Source: Capra hircus (Eukaryota > Chordata > Mammalia > Artiodactyla > Bovidae). Taken from it: a stretch of DNA of 64,000 nt. The notes under the pieces were generated by a model, which was not told the origin of the DNA, ran no database searches, and saw only the letters and a program-made list of their open reading frames with translations. Every line of letters begins with the position of its first letter. Within the stretch, counting starts at the first letter, position 1. Location of the stretch: contig NC_030821.1 of the NCBI RefSeq assembly GCF_001704415.2, positions 35,509,210 to 35,573,209 on the forward strand, given 5' to 3'. This document shows, piece after piece, positions 1 to 9,880 of the stretch. The translations under genes were made by a program, and so were the position numbers.

Positions 1-86
1 CCACCCCTGGCCCCAGGAGAAGAGTTTGGAAAAACTTCTAGCCTTCCCCATAATGATGTACTACACAAAAGACCTGCCAGTGGTTA

Positions 87-557
87 TGTTAGGGGAAACA
101 TTGATTGAAACCACCCCCCTCTGGCCATGCACCATAACTTGCATGGGTTATTTTATGACAGGAGGTCTGGTAAGGAACTCAGAACTAACAAACCATCACC
201 AACCGAAAGAATTCGAGAAAGGTCAAAGGGAAATGCCACATGTTCTACCAAACTTCCAGAATCCACCTCTCTGGAATCCCATCTTGGCTGAATGATGTGG
301 GCACCACTAGGAAGGACCCCGAGTCAGAGTGATTAGTCAGAGACAACCTGAAAACTAATCCTATCACCATAAAACCTGGGACTGAGAGCCTTGTGGCAGA
401 GCAGTCCTCCTGGGTTCCCTCACCCTTTTGCTCTCCATCCAGGCACCCTCTTCCCAACAGAGGGTGTCAGCACGTGTGTCTCCTCAGATAAGTCATTTCT
501 GAGTGTTAGACAAGGGCCCCCTCTTAGGCCCTAGAAGGGGTCCCCCTTCCTGCAACA
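87..557 (+). mobile_element. Solo LTR, ERV1-like endogenous retrovirus
   Basis: A 471-bp element starting TGTTAGGGG and ending TGCAACA, so it has the TG...CA ends of an LTR. It is flanked by the 4-bp duplication GTTA (83-86 and 558-561), a size usual for ERV1/gammaretrovirus-like elements. The same family recurs at 24957-25687, and both share the 3' segment around GGGTCCCCCTTC. Where the second copy has a polyadenylation signal (CCCAATAAAATC), this one reads CCCAACAGAGGG, so the signal is lost. No gag, pol or env sequence lies beside it, so it is a solo LTR left by LTR-LTR recombination (inference). The subfamily name is not known to me. Confidence 0.75.
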
Positions 558-666
558 GTTACAAACTTCATTATCTTGTACACCCACACGAGTATTTTGT
601 GCTCATTTATACCAAATTAACAACGTGCTAGAAGGACTAGTGGCTGGTAGTTTGGTCACATACAGA

Positions 667-894
667 CACTGGGCACTTCCCTGGCAGCTCAGATGGTAAA
701 GAATCCGCCTGCAGTGCGGGAGATACAGGTTCGATCCCTGCGTTGGGAAGGTCCCCTGGCAAAGAGCATGGCAACTCACTCCAGTATTCTTGCCTGGAGA
801 ATCCCATGGATAGAGGAGCCTGGAGGGTTATAGTCCATGGGTCACAGAGTCAGACATGATTGCATGACTAAGCACAAGCATGGGGCACTGGGCA
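667..894 (+). mobile_element. Bov-tA SINE with target-site duplication
   Basis: A tRNA-Glu-derived 5' part (CTTCCCTGGCAGCTCAGATG, then a pol III B box GGTTCGATCCC near 728) is followed by the Bov-A body ending in the tGACTAAGCAC tail. The 9-bp duplication CACTGGGCA at 667-675 and 886-894 brackets the element, so these edges are firm. Non-autonomous SINE mobilised by BovB (known for the family). Confidence 0.92.
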
Positions 895-899
895 AAGTG

Positions 900-1055
900 C
901 CCAACATGCATTTTCTTAGGTATACTCATAGCAAGTAAACCAAGGCACAAATAAATTAAATAACTTGCCCGTTTGCACAACTCAGAAGTAGGAGAGCCAA
1001 AATTTGAACTCAGGTCCATCTGACACCAGAACTTATGCTCTGAACTTCTACCTTG
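900..1055 (-). mobile_element. MIR SINE fragment
   Basis: Reverse-strand MIR core: a degraded oligo-G/A stretch followed by TTAAATAACTTGCCCG, CACAACTCAGAAGTAGGAGA and ATTTGAACTCAGG. These match the MIR pattern of aacttgcccaaggtcacaca and the tRNA-like 5' end. Heavily diverged, as expected of a repeat older than the placental radiation. Confidence 0.65.
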
Positions 1056-1479
1056 GTCTGCTGCCTGCAGGGCAAAATGGAATCCCAGCAGTTCCATGAT
1101 TGTTGCAGAGCCTGGCAATTAGTAGGAACTCACTAAAGGTGATTGAATGATTTTTTTTAAAAATGAATACTGATTCACACCACTACGCTATTTCACACGT
1201 TGCTATCTCTTCTTGAAACACTCTTCACTCAAAACTGCTTTGTCTACCTGGAAAACACTGACTGATTCAAGACTTACCTTAGTCATTACATACAGTATGA
1301 AAAGACTTTACAGAACAGCCCCCTTCTTGCATCTAGTGGACAGGCTTAATCATTTCTCAATCATTTCCTCCATTTTAGAATATCTTTTAATGCACAATTC
1401 TTTTATGTAGCAAAGATTTTAATTATCATTCTCTCCCTACCCTACGAAAGCTAGGCAAGATTGTATTGAACTTCCCATT
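1056..1479. other. No recognised feature
   Basis: AT-rich sequence with a short oligo-T/A run near 1151. No repeat, RNA gene or exon recognised. Confidence 0.4.
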
Positions 1480-2110
1480 TCTGTGGCTTCAAGAAGTGCC
1501 CCTTCAATATGTCTGCATATGATCAGGCCACTCATGATGACTTTTCTCCTGCTCTCTGAACATCCTCACTTGACCTGCCTCTGCCTCACCCATACCCTAC
1601 TCACACGACTGATCTTTCCTCTTAATCACAGAGCCTAATCAGCAAATGTCTATATACCTGCCCCTAGTCCCAGCTAATGATTGTCCTAATATTTATATCA
1701 GAACATCCCCACCAGACTAGCTTATCAAAAGGGCAGTGAGGGGCTTGCTCCTCTGCTGGTTTCCCTGGTAACCAATGAGCCAACCTGACTTCAATTCCCC
1801 CTGTCACTGGAAACCCCTCTCTCCACCTCCCAGCATACCCCAGTGAAGACTGCGGCCATGTCTTCATGTCCTGCCCGCCATCTACTGCATACAGCAGGAT
1901 ATCACTCCAGGACCTTTCTTCAAACGTATAAATCTCCCTATCCCTTAAGGCATCTATGTCTCTATTGCTGACTCCAGGCTGTTTATTTTTTTTTTGGACT
2001 TGAGGCTGGGAAAGTACAGTTTGCTGGCCTTTTTGGTGAAGCCCAACACCCATATCCTCTTCTCTTTCTCTCAAGCTTTAGCTTCCTTGATTTTTGCTTT
2101 TTTCCATAAT
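1480..2110 (+). other. Possible old LTR-like sequence, weak
   Basis: C/T-rich stretch with a CCAAT box (ACCAATGAGC, 1771-1780), a TATA-like GTATAAATC near 1926 and a pyrimidine-rich end, loosely recalling a retroviral LTR. No clear TG/CA ends or target duplication were found, and the CCAAT-TATA spacing of about 150 bp is longer than usual. It may be unique sequence. Confidence 0.2.
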
Positions 2111-2454
2111 TAGACCACTTTGGGATGAAATTCAACACTTTGATTTATATAATCAATAGCAACTATTCATGAGTCTCATAATTTGGAGGGAAGAGCATCA
2201 AAAGGAGACAAGTAGTGCAGCACTCTGCTTCTAATATCTTCTTTACTCCAACCCTTACCACATTCCCCTTATCTCTTATAAGTAGAATAATGTCTCAAAT
2301 TCTTCACACAGTCTATGGCAAAGCATTTCCCTCCAGAATCCTGGCACCAACTATTGTCAAAACCTTGGAATGAAGGAACTTCAGGAGAGTAAGAATAGAG
2401 TATCATGGAGGAGAGTTGTCACACTCTACTCTAAGCCCTCATGAATTCAACACC
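2111..2454. other. No recognised feature
   Basis: Nothing identifiable. Could contain very old repeat sequence beyond recognition by eye. Confidence 0.35.
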
Positions 2455-2900
2455 CACTATATACAATGAAATTATGATACAGAAATGAAGAAAAACAGAT
2501 CTCTACTGTTATGAAACTTTCATCCCAGTAGAGGGAACACAGAAAAAATTAATCAATCAGATGATGTCAGGTTTTGGTAATGTAAAAATTACTTGGCAAG
2601 GTAAACAGAATTAAGGTAGAGTGAGTGGTCAGATGTTGGCTATAGACGTGACATTCAAACTGAGAGTTGAAGGTGTGAAGAAATCAGTCTTATGGCAAGT
2701 TTGAGACAAATGTCGTAAACTGACAGAACTATGAGGGCAGAAACTCTGAGGTAGCAATGAATTTGGGTCCCAGGGAAATAGTACCTGAGAGAACAGCCAT
2801 AAAAGATGAAGACGGAGACAGGCAGTGGCAGACCACCTCAAAGATTTAGATTTTTCCTAAGTCTAATGGAAATTGATTGGAGAGTTTTAGAGACATGGGT
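2455..2900 (-). mobile_element. L2 LINE 3' region
   Basis: Reverse-strand L2 3' end. ACCCACTATATAC corresponds to the L2 cacctactatgtgc region; GAAACAGATCTCT-like and GGAACACAG blocks follow, then the far segment on fraction of cells 'TTGGAGAGTTTTAGAGACATGG'-type wording continues to about 2900. Diverged and gapped. Confidence 0.4.
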
Positions 2901-2963
2901 GACCTAATTAAATTTCAAACCATTCTTCTGAATTAAATGAGACCTTATTCATATCTGCTTATA

Positions 2964-2964
<1 letters not shown>

Positions 2965-3002
<38 letters not shown>
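2965..3002. repeat. (TA)19 microsatellite
   Basis: An uninterrupted 38-bp run of TA dinucleotides. Long perfect dinucleotide tracts are usually length-polymorphic. It lies between two L2 fragments of opposite direction. Confidence 0.95.
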
Positions 3003-3005
<3 letters not shown>

Positions 3006-3014
3006 GATTTGTCT

Positions 3015-3145
3015 ATAGACTATGAGTTCCTTGAGGCCAGGAACTATGTCTATCTTATTTTAATCATTTTATATTAAGCAATTAGCCCAGAACTGGAATA
3101 CATGCTCTGTTGATGTTTTGCAGATGAATGGAAAAAATGGTTGAA
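3015..3145 (+). mobile_element. L2 LINE 3' end
   Basis: Contains ATGAGTTCCTTGAGGCCAGG and AACTATGTCTATCTT, the L2 'gtaagctccatgagggcagggac...tgtct' signature. It ends near GATGAATGG...GTTGAAT, the usual L2 tail. Confidence 0.7.
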
Positions 3146-3540
3146 TAAATAAATAAATTATTCTATAAAAAATACATACTTAGCAGGCACTTCAATATTT
3201 CTGTAGTAGTTATAAAAGGTCTGGCAATCAGGAGTTTCAAGGAGAAATGATTTCATAAACTTCTTGACCTTCTGCCATCTGACTAGCTCCTATTCTACCT
3301 CCACTCTGCCCCTCTTTCTTCTTCACGTCCCCCTTTATCATGCATTGTCTTTTTTTTTTTTTTTTGACAGTAGCAAAATAATTCTAGCCCCACTTAGACC
3401 CCAAGCTTTTAGCAGAAAATACCTGGTAACAACCACAAATTTAAACATACATGTTAAATTTTAAAGTAACAACATTAGTAATATCTTGTGAAGTCTGTAA
3501 CATATAATGTATTTATAAAATACATACCTGATTGACCTAA
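3146..3540. other. AT-rich, no gene; poly-T at 3350-3365
   Basis: AT-rich sequence with AAAT repeats near 3148 and a T tract at about 3350-3365. No convincing element. Confidence 0.4.
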
Positions 3541-3544
3541 AAGA

Positions 3545-4040
3545 AGACAAAAAATAAAGGAAAAAATGTAATAAAAAATAAGATGGTAAGCATAAAACTC
3601 TATCAGCAATTACATTAAATATAAATGATTTTTAAAAATCAAATTAAAAGGCATATGTTTTCAGGCTACTAAACCCAATTCTACATGCTGTATATAAGAG
3701 ACAGAATGTAAATATAAGTACATTTAAACTTGCGAAAGTAAAATAATTTTTTAACATCTAGACAAATCAAACCTAATCAAAAGAAAGCTGAGGTTGCTAC
3801 ATTAGTATCAGGTAGACTTCAAGGCAAGAGTTAAAGAAGAGCATTTTATAATAGTAAAAGGGAAAATGCAACAAGGTAAAGCTGAAATTTATACGCAACT
3901 AACACAGCTTCCAAATGTGTAAAGCATAAAGCAAAGTTAACAGAACAAAAAGGAGAAACAAGCAAACTTGCAAGTATGTCCAAGATTCAAAGAAAAGTCA
4001 TAAGGAAAATTAAAAATTATTTTGAGATTAATAGCAATGA
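3545..4040 (+). mobile_element. Old L1 LINE, ORF2 fragment (part 1)
   Basis: Sense-strand L1 ORF2 endonuclease region. TACATGCTGTATATAAGAGA matches the L1 'tatgctg...acaagagacaca' block. AAAAGAAAGCTGAGGTTGC and TTATAATAGTAAAAGGG match the 'aaaagaaagctgg' and 'tcataatgataaaaggg' blocks. Frameshifted and not coding. Interrupted by BovB at 4046 and continued after 5285. Confidence 0.7.
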
Positions 4041-4045
4041 AATAC

Positions 4046-5275
4046 ACTCCAAGCCAGGCTTCAGCAATACATGAACCGTGAACTTCCAGATGTTCAACCT
4101 GGTTTTAGAAAAGGCAGAGGAACTGGAGATCAAATTGCCAACATCCACTGGATCATCGAAAAAGCAAGAGAGTTCCAGAAAAATATCTATTTCTGCATTC
4201 TTGACTATGCCAAAGCCTTTGACTGTGTGAATCACAAGAAACTGTGGAAAATTCTGAAAGAGATGGGAATACCAGACCACCTGACCTGCCTCTTGAGAAA
4301 CCTATATGCAGGTCAGGAAGCAACAGTTAGAACTGGCCATGGAACAACAGACTGCTTCCAAACTGGGAAAGGAGTACATCAAGGCTGTATATTGTCACGC
4401 TGCTTATTTAACTTCTATGCAGAGTATATCATGAGAAACGCTGGACTGGAAGAAACACAAGCTGGAATCAAGATTGCTGGGAGAAATATCAATAACCTCA
4501 GATATGCAGATAACACCACCTTTATGGCAGAAAGTGAAGAGGAACTAAAAATCCTCTTGATGAAAGTGAAAGTGGAGAGTGAAAAAGTTGGCTTAAAGCT
4601 CAACGTTCAGAAAACAAAGATCATGGTATCTGGTCCCATCACTTCATGGGAAATAGATGGGGAAACAGTGGAAACAGTGTCAGACTTCATTTTTTGGGCT
4701 CCAAAATCACTGCAGATGGTGATTGCAGCCATGAAATTAAAAGACGCTTACTCCTTGGAAGAAAAGTTATGACCAACCTAGATAGCATATTGAAAACCAG
4801 AGACATTACTTTGCCAACAAAGATCTGTCTAGTCAAGGCTATGATTTTTCCAGTAATCATGTATGGATGTGAGAGTTGGACTATAAAGAAAGCTGAGCGC
4901 CAAAGAATTGATGCTTTTGAACTGTGGTGTTGAAGAAGACTCTTGAGAGTCCCTTGGACTGCAAGGAGATCCAACCAGTCCATTCTAAAGGAGATCAGTC
5001 CTGGGTGTTCTTTGGAAGGACTGATGCTAAAGCTGAAACTCCAATACTTTGGCCACCTGATGCGAAGAGTTGACTCATTGGAAAAGACTGTGATGCTGGG
5101 AGGGATTGGGGGCAGGAGGAGAAGGGGACGACAGAGGATGAGATGGCTGGATGGCATCACCGACTCGATGGACAAGAGTTTGGGTGAACTCTGGGAGTTG
5201 GTGATGGACAGGGAGGCCTGGCATGCTGCAATTCATGGGGTCACAAAGAGTCGGACACAACTGAGCGACTGAACT
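4046..5275 (+). mobile_element. BovB (RTE) LINE, 5'-truncated
   Basis: About 1.23 kb of BovB from CCAAGCCAGGCTTCAGCAAT to the tail GAGCGACTGAACTGAA. It lacks the endonuclease half and 5' end of the roughly 3.2-kb full element. It splits an older L1 in the same direction. BovB belongs to the RTE clade, is abundant in ruminants, and is known to have moved horizontally between squamates and ruminants. Confidence 0.93.
4071..5272 (+). pseudogene. BovB reverse transcriptase pseudogene
   Basis: Encodes the RT palm/thumb and C-terminal part of the BovB polyprotein in two frames. Frame one (4071-4772, 233 aa) holds LPDVQPGFRKGRGT, motif A as LDYAKAFDCV (catalytic Asp at residue 45) and motif C as RYADN (residues 144-148, bases 4500-4514). 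The family has YADD, so the second catalytic Asp is Asn. A one-base loss in the T run near 4690-4696 shifts the frame. The rest (FLGSKITADGD, VMYGCESWTIKKAE, LLRVPWTARRSNQSI, RRRRGRQRMRWLDGI) is read one frame over from about 4690 to 5272, with a TGA at 4931-4933 where a Trp codon is usual. No endonuclease domain and no start of its own. Dead on three counts: truncation, frameshift plus stop, and active-site loss. The domain identity is certain in my view; the ancestral lesion order is not known. Confidence 0.9.
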
Positions 5276-5284
5276 GAAGTGAAC

Positions 5285-5984
5285 CACATGTTAAAATGTG
5301 TGGCACAAAGCTAAAACAGTGCATATATTAGAAAAAGAAAAAAAAACATTTAAAACCAGTGCTTTAAGATTTTATTTTTGCAAGAAGCTAAAAAATGAAG
5401 AAAAATTTAATTCAAAGTAGAAACAGTTAATAACAATAAAAGTAGACACCAAATAAATAGAAATAAATACCAATTAAATAAAAATAGACATCAACTGAAT
5501 AGAAAAGAGAAAGGCTATTGAAAAAGATCAACAAAGGTAAAACAAGTTTTCTAAAAGGCTTACAAAATTGATACAGTCCACACAATACTGATCAAGGGGA
5601 AAAAAGGAGAGAGAGAGAAAACAAATTAGGGAAGGAAAAAAAAATCCATCACTACAGTTCATAAGGATAATAAAGTGAATATACACATACATATGTGTTT
5701 GTGCAGATAGATATATGGGTAGATAGATCCTACCAAATATTCATAACTAGAATGTGTAAAGAATTCCTACCTATAATAAGAAAAAGAAACAATACTTTTT
5801 TGTTTTAAAAGGCAAAATCCTTAAAAAGTAGTTCACATGAGAATATAAAAATTTCTAAATAAATAAATATGTTACTAGGGAATGAAAATTAAAACCATGA
5901 TAAGATACACAATTAACACTAAAGAACTAATTAACAAAACTAAGTTTTGGTGAGGATGGGTAACAACTGGAATTCTCATTACTA
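5285..5984 (+). mobile_element. Old L1 LINE, ORF2 fragment (part 2)
   Basis: Continuation of the L1 after the BovB insertion. AAAGATCAACAAAGGTAAAA and AAAATTGATACAGTCC match the L1 'agatcaacaaaattgataaaccacta' block. GTTTTGGTGAGGATGGGTAA and CAACTGGAATTCTCAT match the late ORF2 'gttggcgaggatgtggagcaactggaactctcat' block. Internal deletions join early and late ORF2. A second BovB interrupts it at 5985. Confidence 0.7.
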
Positions 5985-6481
5985 GATCAGTTCAGTTCAG
6001 TATCTCAGTCATGTCTGACTCTTTGCGACCCCATGAACCGCAGCCTTCCAGGCCTCCCTGTCCATCACCAAATCCCAGAGTTCACCCAAACCCATGTCCA
6101 TTGTGTCGGTGATGCCATCCAACCATCTCATCCTCTGTCGTTTCCTTCTTCTCCTGCCCTCAACCTTTCCCAGCATCAGGGTCTTTTCAAATGAGTCAGC
6201 TGTCCACATCAAGTGGCCAAAATATTAGAGTTTCAGCTTCAATATCAGTCCCTCCAATGAACACCTTTAGGATGGACTGGTTGGATCTCCTTGCAGTCCA
6301 AGGGACTCTCAAGAGTCTTCTCCAACACCACAGTTCAAAAGCATCAATTCTTCGGCGCTCAGCTTTCTTTATAGTCCAATTCTCACATCCATACATGACT
6401 ACTGGAAAAACCATAGCCTTGACTAGATGGACCTTTGTTGGCAAAGTAATGTCTCTGCTTTTGAATATGCTATCTAGGTTG
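5985..6481 (-). mobile_element. BovB LINE 3' end
   Basis: A 497-bp 5'-truncated copy reading from GATCAGTTCAGTTCAGT (tail, + strand) to TTTGAATATGCTATCTAGG. On the minus strand it encodes fragments such as VMYGCENWTIKKAERRRID, LLRVPWTARRSNQSILK and RRRRKRQRMRWLDGITD in more than one frame. Second BovB insertion into the same L1. Confidence 0.92.
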
Positions 6482-6650
6482 AAGGGCACAAAATATAAAT
6501 GGAAAGCAGAGCAGTGAGACAATATTATGGGCAAAAGTCAAGGCTATTCCCTGAAAATTACTTACTAAAATCTATCCCTCAGATATGACCCAATCCAACT
6601 GTCAACATCAACCAGTTGGTTCTTAAAAGAATTTAGAGTAATGCTTAAAA
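6482..6650 (+). mobile_element. Old L1 LINE fragment (part 3)
   Basis: L1-like remainder downstream of the second BovB (late ORF2/3' UTR region). Assigned by position and weak similarity; the 3' edge is uncertain. Confidence 0.35.
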
Positions 6651-7635
6651 TTCCGATCAGGGTGATAGGGAAGAGCCTCGAGGAAGCATAAGTTGTACTA
6701 ATATATCTCCAACTGCATACACATAGCATCAATTTGGCATGTTAGGGTGAATCACTATAACAGGAAAAAATACATTTTTGGTAACTTAGAGTGTTTTATT
6801 GCATCAACTGCTTTGGACCTTGCTTGAAGAAAGGATATGCAAGCACTACGAGGATGATGGACATAACATCTCTAAAAGACTATTCCAACGGGAACAAATG
6901 TATCGATGTTTACCTAGCCCTGTCTTGACTGAATCAGAAAATAGAAACAGCACGGTCAATCCAAGTTCACTGCTGAGGAACCAGTGGGTTTGTATTGCTG
7001 CTTCTCAGGTGTTTGTCAGAATCACTGTTGCTGTGGCTCTAACAAGCATGTTCCTTTGTTCTGGTTCCTTTACTCACAAATGTTTTAAGAAATGTAGAGT
7101 GCCATTATTTAATTTCTCACATGGAGCCACAAACAGGGAGAGGACTGTGACCATGAGCATCAAGGTCTGATTGCTGAGGATGCTTACTATTAATAGCTAA
7201 CGTTTGCTGATCATTTTGATCAGTCAGCTACTGTGCTACACAGGCTAGGCTAAAAATCCTGTTTCAAAAACCCTAAATCTCAGCAGCTTAACCCAATAAA
7301 AGTTTTAAAATTTCTCCTTCACTTAGGCTTGTTTGTGGGTTTTGGCTGGAAAGAACAGGGAGGCCCTAGCCTACACTTAATCAGGAATCTCAGCTTCTTC
7401 AGTCATTGGCACTCTTATCCCCTGAGTCTGCAGAGACTTATTAAGGCCACTGTGGATAGAGAAAGAGAACAGAAAATGTACATGGAGGTTTGGAGAGCAA
7501 GTCCGGAACTGATGCACATCACCTGTGTTCACATCCCAGTAGCCAGAGTTCAGGCACATGGTCTCATCTGACCGCAAGGGAAGCCGAGACCTCAGAAAGG
7601 AGAACCTAGGAATTGACATCTTCACAGCTTCTTCC
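6651..7635. other. No recognised feature (about 1 kb)
   Basis: A 123-codon open frame runs at 6799-7170 (+), but it resembles no protein I know and there is no splice or start context. No repeat recognised. Confidence 0.35.
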
Positions 7636-7850
7636 CCATGTACTAAGTGCTTTACATGATTTATAGCATGTAATCCTCATCACATTCTGCAGAAAATGAT
7701 ATACTAATGATTTTAATCTTACAGGAGAGGAAACTGAAGCTCAGATGGGATAAGCAACTTGTCCAAGAACAGGCAGCTATGTCAGAGCTTGAAGCTAAGT
7801 TAGAACACTTCTCTGGAGTTCAGACTTTTAACCATTACAGTACACAGTGG
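7636..7850 (-). mobile_element. MIR SINE
   Basis: Reverse MIR: TACTAAGTGCTTTACATGAT, GTAATCCTCATCACA, GAGAGGAAACTGAAGCTCAG, then GACTTTTAACCATTACAG. All are the order expected in an antisense MIR. Near full length. Confidence 0.85.
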
Positions 7851-8064
7851 TTATATTTTTGTGGCAAATTAATAAATCAGCCTTCAGATAAGTTTCAGTG
7901 CATTTACAAAACTGTGAGTCTGAACGTGTAAATGGAGGAATAGACTCTAGAATACCATGACGCAACAGGGTACTTCCTCCTTTGAAGCTGTGATGGAGAG
8001 CCAGCCAAAACTTCTAAGTGACAGACAGTACACCCTGACTGGTCAAGCTGCAACACATAAGGAT

Positions 8065-8355
8065 GAGTTAACAGTGAGTGAGCACTTACCATCAAGCCAA
8101 GCATGACTCTTAATGTCTTACATGAATTGAACTTTTAAGAGATCTTGAATGCTGCAACTAAGATCCAGTGCAGCCAAATAAATAAATATTTAAAAAGTAA
8201 AAGTAAAATCTCTACAATTCTATGAAATAAGTACTATTAATATTATGAAGAAACTGCAGCACAGATTAAGAAACGTACCATGGTCAGACAGCCAGAAAGG
8301 GTCAGAAGCAGGATTTGATCTAAGGCAGTTCTAGAACCCATGCTCTGAGCCATTA
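8065..8355 (-). mobile_element. MIR SINE split by a CHR tail
   Basis: Antisense MIR in two parts (about 8065-8138 and 8199-8355). The second part has AAGAAACTGCAGCACAGATT, AGGATTTGATCTAAGGC and CCATGCTCTGAGCCATTATG. The intervening 60 bp is the 3' tail of a CHR SINE. Confidence 0.7.
8139..8200 (+). mobile_element. CHR SINE 3' tail fragment
   Basis: ATGCTGCAACTAAGATCCAG followed by TGCAGCCAAATAAATAAATA is the CHR 3' tail. The tRNA-like 5' part is missing, so it is a short truncated insertion in a MIR. Confidence 0.7.
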
Positions 8356-8414
8356 TGTTAAAGAAATGTCCAACAAAGATGGTACCAATATTACTGTTGG
8401 TAAATAGTTATCCT

Positions 8415-8566
8415 GCACAATGGTTTGGAGAAGGCAATGGCAACCCACTCCAGTAGTCTTGCTTAGAAAATCCCATGGACGGAGGAGCCTGGTGGGCTGC
8501 AGTCCCTGGGGTCACGAAGAGCTGGACTCGACTGAGCGACTTAGCAGCAGCAGCAGCACGATGGTT
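8415..8566 (+). mobile_element. Bov-A SINE monomer with (CAG)n tail
   Basis: GGAGAAGGCAATGGCAACCC to GACTGAGCGACTTAGCAG followed by a (CAG)n tail. Target duplication GCACAATGGTT (8415-8425) versus GCACGATGGTT (8556-8566), one mismatch. Confidence 0.92.
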
Positions 8567-8764
8567 CCCATAGGCATCCACACAGAACCAAATGTGATAT
8601 AATTCAGTTAACATCTCATCTTTCTGGGAATAGAAGGCATTTCTTCACACAAAATAGATACACAGAAAATATTTATGGAACTCAAATTATTTGAATTATG
8701 TTAAATTGAAGGTTTCAATATGGTACCTTTTTCTCCTTTCATCTACAGCCATAAAATAAAAAGC

Positions 8765-8900
8765 AGCTAAGCATCTAATATAAACTATTCCATTTAATCC
8801 TCAGAAAATCCTACCACGGATATAATTTAACCCCATTTTTACAGGTCATAATATCAAGTTTTAACATAAGAAACACAGTCCAACAATATCTGACTTAGAT
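8765..8900 (-). mobile_element. MIR SINE fragment
   Basis: ATTTAATCCTCAGAAAATCC, ACCCCATTTTTACAGGTCA and a weak downstream tRNA-side segment in antisense MIR order. Confidence 0.6.
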
Positions 8901-9229
8901 ATGAATATAAACCTCTCAGTAACACTTTCATAATGAGTTCTGAACAGCTCTCTCAATGATGAGAAATATCCTTCCCTGGTATTCCAAGAATATAGGCTGT
9001 TGAAAATTCAGGACTTTGCTTTCACAATTCTATGTTTTTTACTTCCAGGGAAGTCTTTTCTGTGAAGTTCTGGTGTGAACAACAGTCACAAGTGGGAAGA
9101 GCAATGGGACAAGGAGGAGGAGGAAGCAAACAGTCCCATAATTTTAGAAAGAGTGTGAAAAAGAGAAGTTAGACTTCTAGGTTCTATTTCTAGCTCTGCT
9201 TCTGTTTTCTAGCCAGCTAGGCAGCTTTC
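8901..9229. other. No recognised feature
   Basis: No element recognised. Contains a short GAGGAGGAGGAAG purine run near 9114. Confidence 0.4.
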
Positions 9230-9313
9230 TATTGGGTTGCCCAAAAAATTCATTTGAGTTATTCCATAAGATGGTATGAAAAAACCCAAAAAATATTTTT
9301 GGCCAACCCAATA
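9230..9313. mobile_element. 80-bp mariner MITE with TA duplication
   Basis: An almost perfectly palindromic 80-bp element (9232-9311) begins TTGGGTTG and ends CAACCCAA, with the TA duplication (9230-9231, 9312-9313) that Tc1/mariner transposons leave. The two halves are mutual inverted repeats, so a transcript would fold into one long hairpin. It matches in kind the short internally deleted mariner derivatives of ruminants and recalls human MADE1, also 80 bp. No transposase is present. Confidence 0.9.
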
Positions 9314-9685
9314 CCTTTCTATTAACTGTAAAAAGTGGAGAAAAATACAGACTACATATAAAGCACCTTGTCATGCTTGGATGAAAGATCCTGCTTTATA
9401 GCCAATGCACAACCAGAATTGATCATGTTGGGAAGTCCACATTGTGTTGTAATATATTGGCTTTGAGTTTCACGGGAATACATTTACTCTGAATATGTAA
9501 AGTCAGGGATGGCAAATTGCATCCTGAGGTGGAAACACCAAAGATGGATCTCACACACTAAAAACTGAGGTTGACTATGAGCAGAGCTTGTCCCACACCA
9601 ACCTGTAATGCCAGTGAAATTTGTGATCTATTCTAACCTTTCTCTTCCTGCGTTCTTTCTTCCTGATCAAATGCTCCACTCCCTA
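9314..9685. other. No recognised feature
   Basis: No element recognised between the mariner MITE and the next Bov-tA. Confidence 0.4.
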
Positions 9686-9880
9686 TGCTTAGTTACGCTC
9701 GGTCATGTGCAACTCTTTGCGACCCCATGGACTGTATCCTGCCAGGTTCCTCTGTACATGGAAGAATACTGGAGTGGGTTGCCATGCCCTCCTCCAGGGG
9801 ATCTTCCCAACCCAGGGACAGAACCCAGGTCCTCTGCATTGCAGGTGGATTCTTTACTGTCTGAGCTATGGGGGAAGCCC
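9686..9880 (-). mobile_element. Bov-tA SINE
   Basis: From TACGCTCGGTCATGTGCAAC to the antisense tRNA part CTGAGCTATGGGGGAAGCCC. Slightly shortened in the body. Confidence 0.92.

Noticed and set aside
676..760. Possible tRNA-Glu gene (A and B box in Bov-tA)
   Set aside because: The tRNA-like part of a SINE, not a tRNA gene; it lacks a proper cloverleaf 3' half and continues into the Bov-A body. The same applies to all other Bov-tA and CHR heads.
1480..2110. A third LTR family
   Set aside because: CCAAT and TATA-like boxes are there, but no TG/CA ends or target duplication could be fixed. Listed only at low confidence.
4415..4603. Antisense frames within the BovB copies
   Set aside because: Shadows of the RT reading frame on the other strand; biased codons keep them open.
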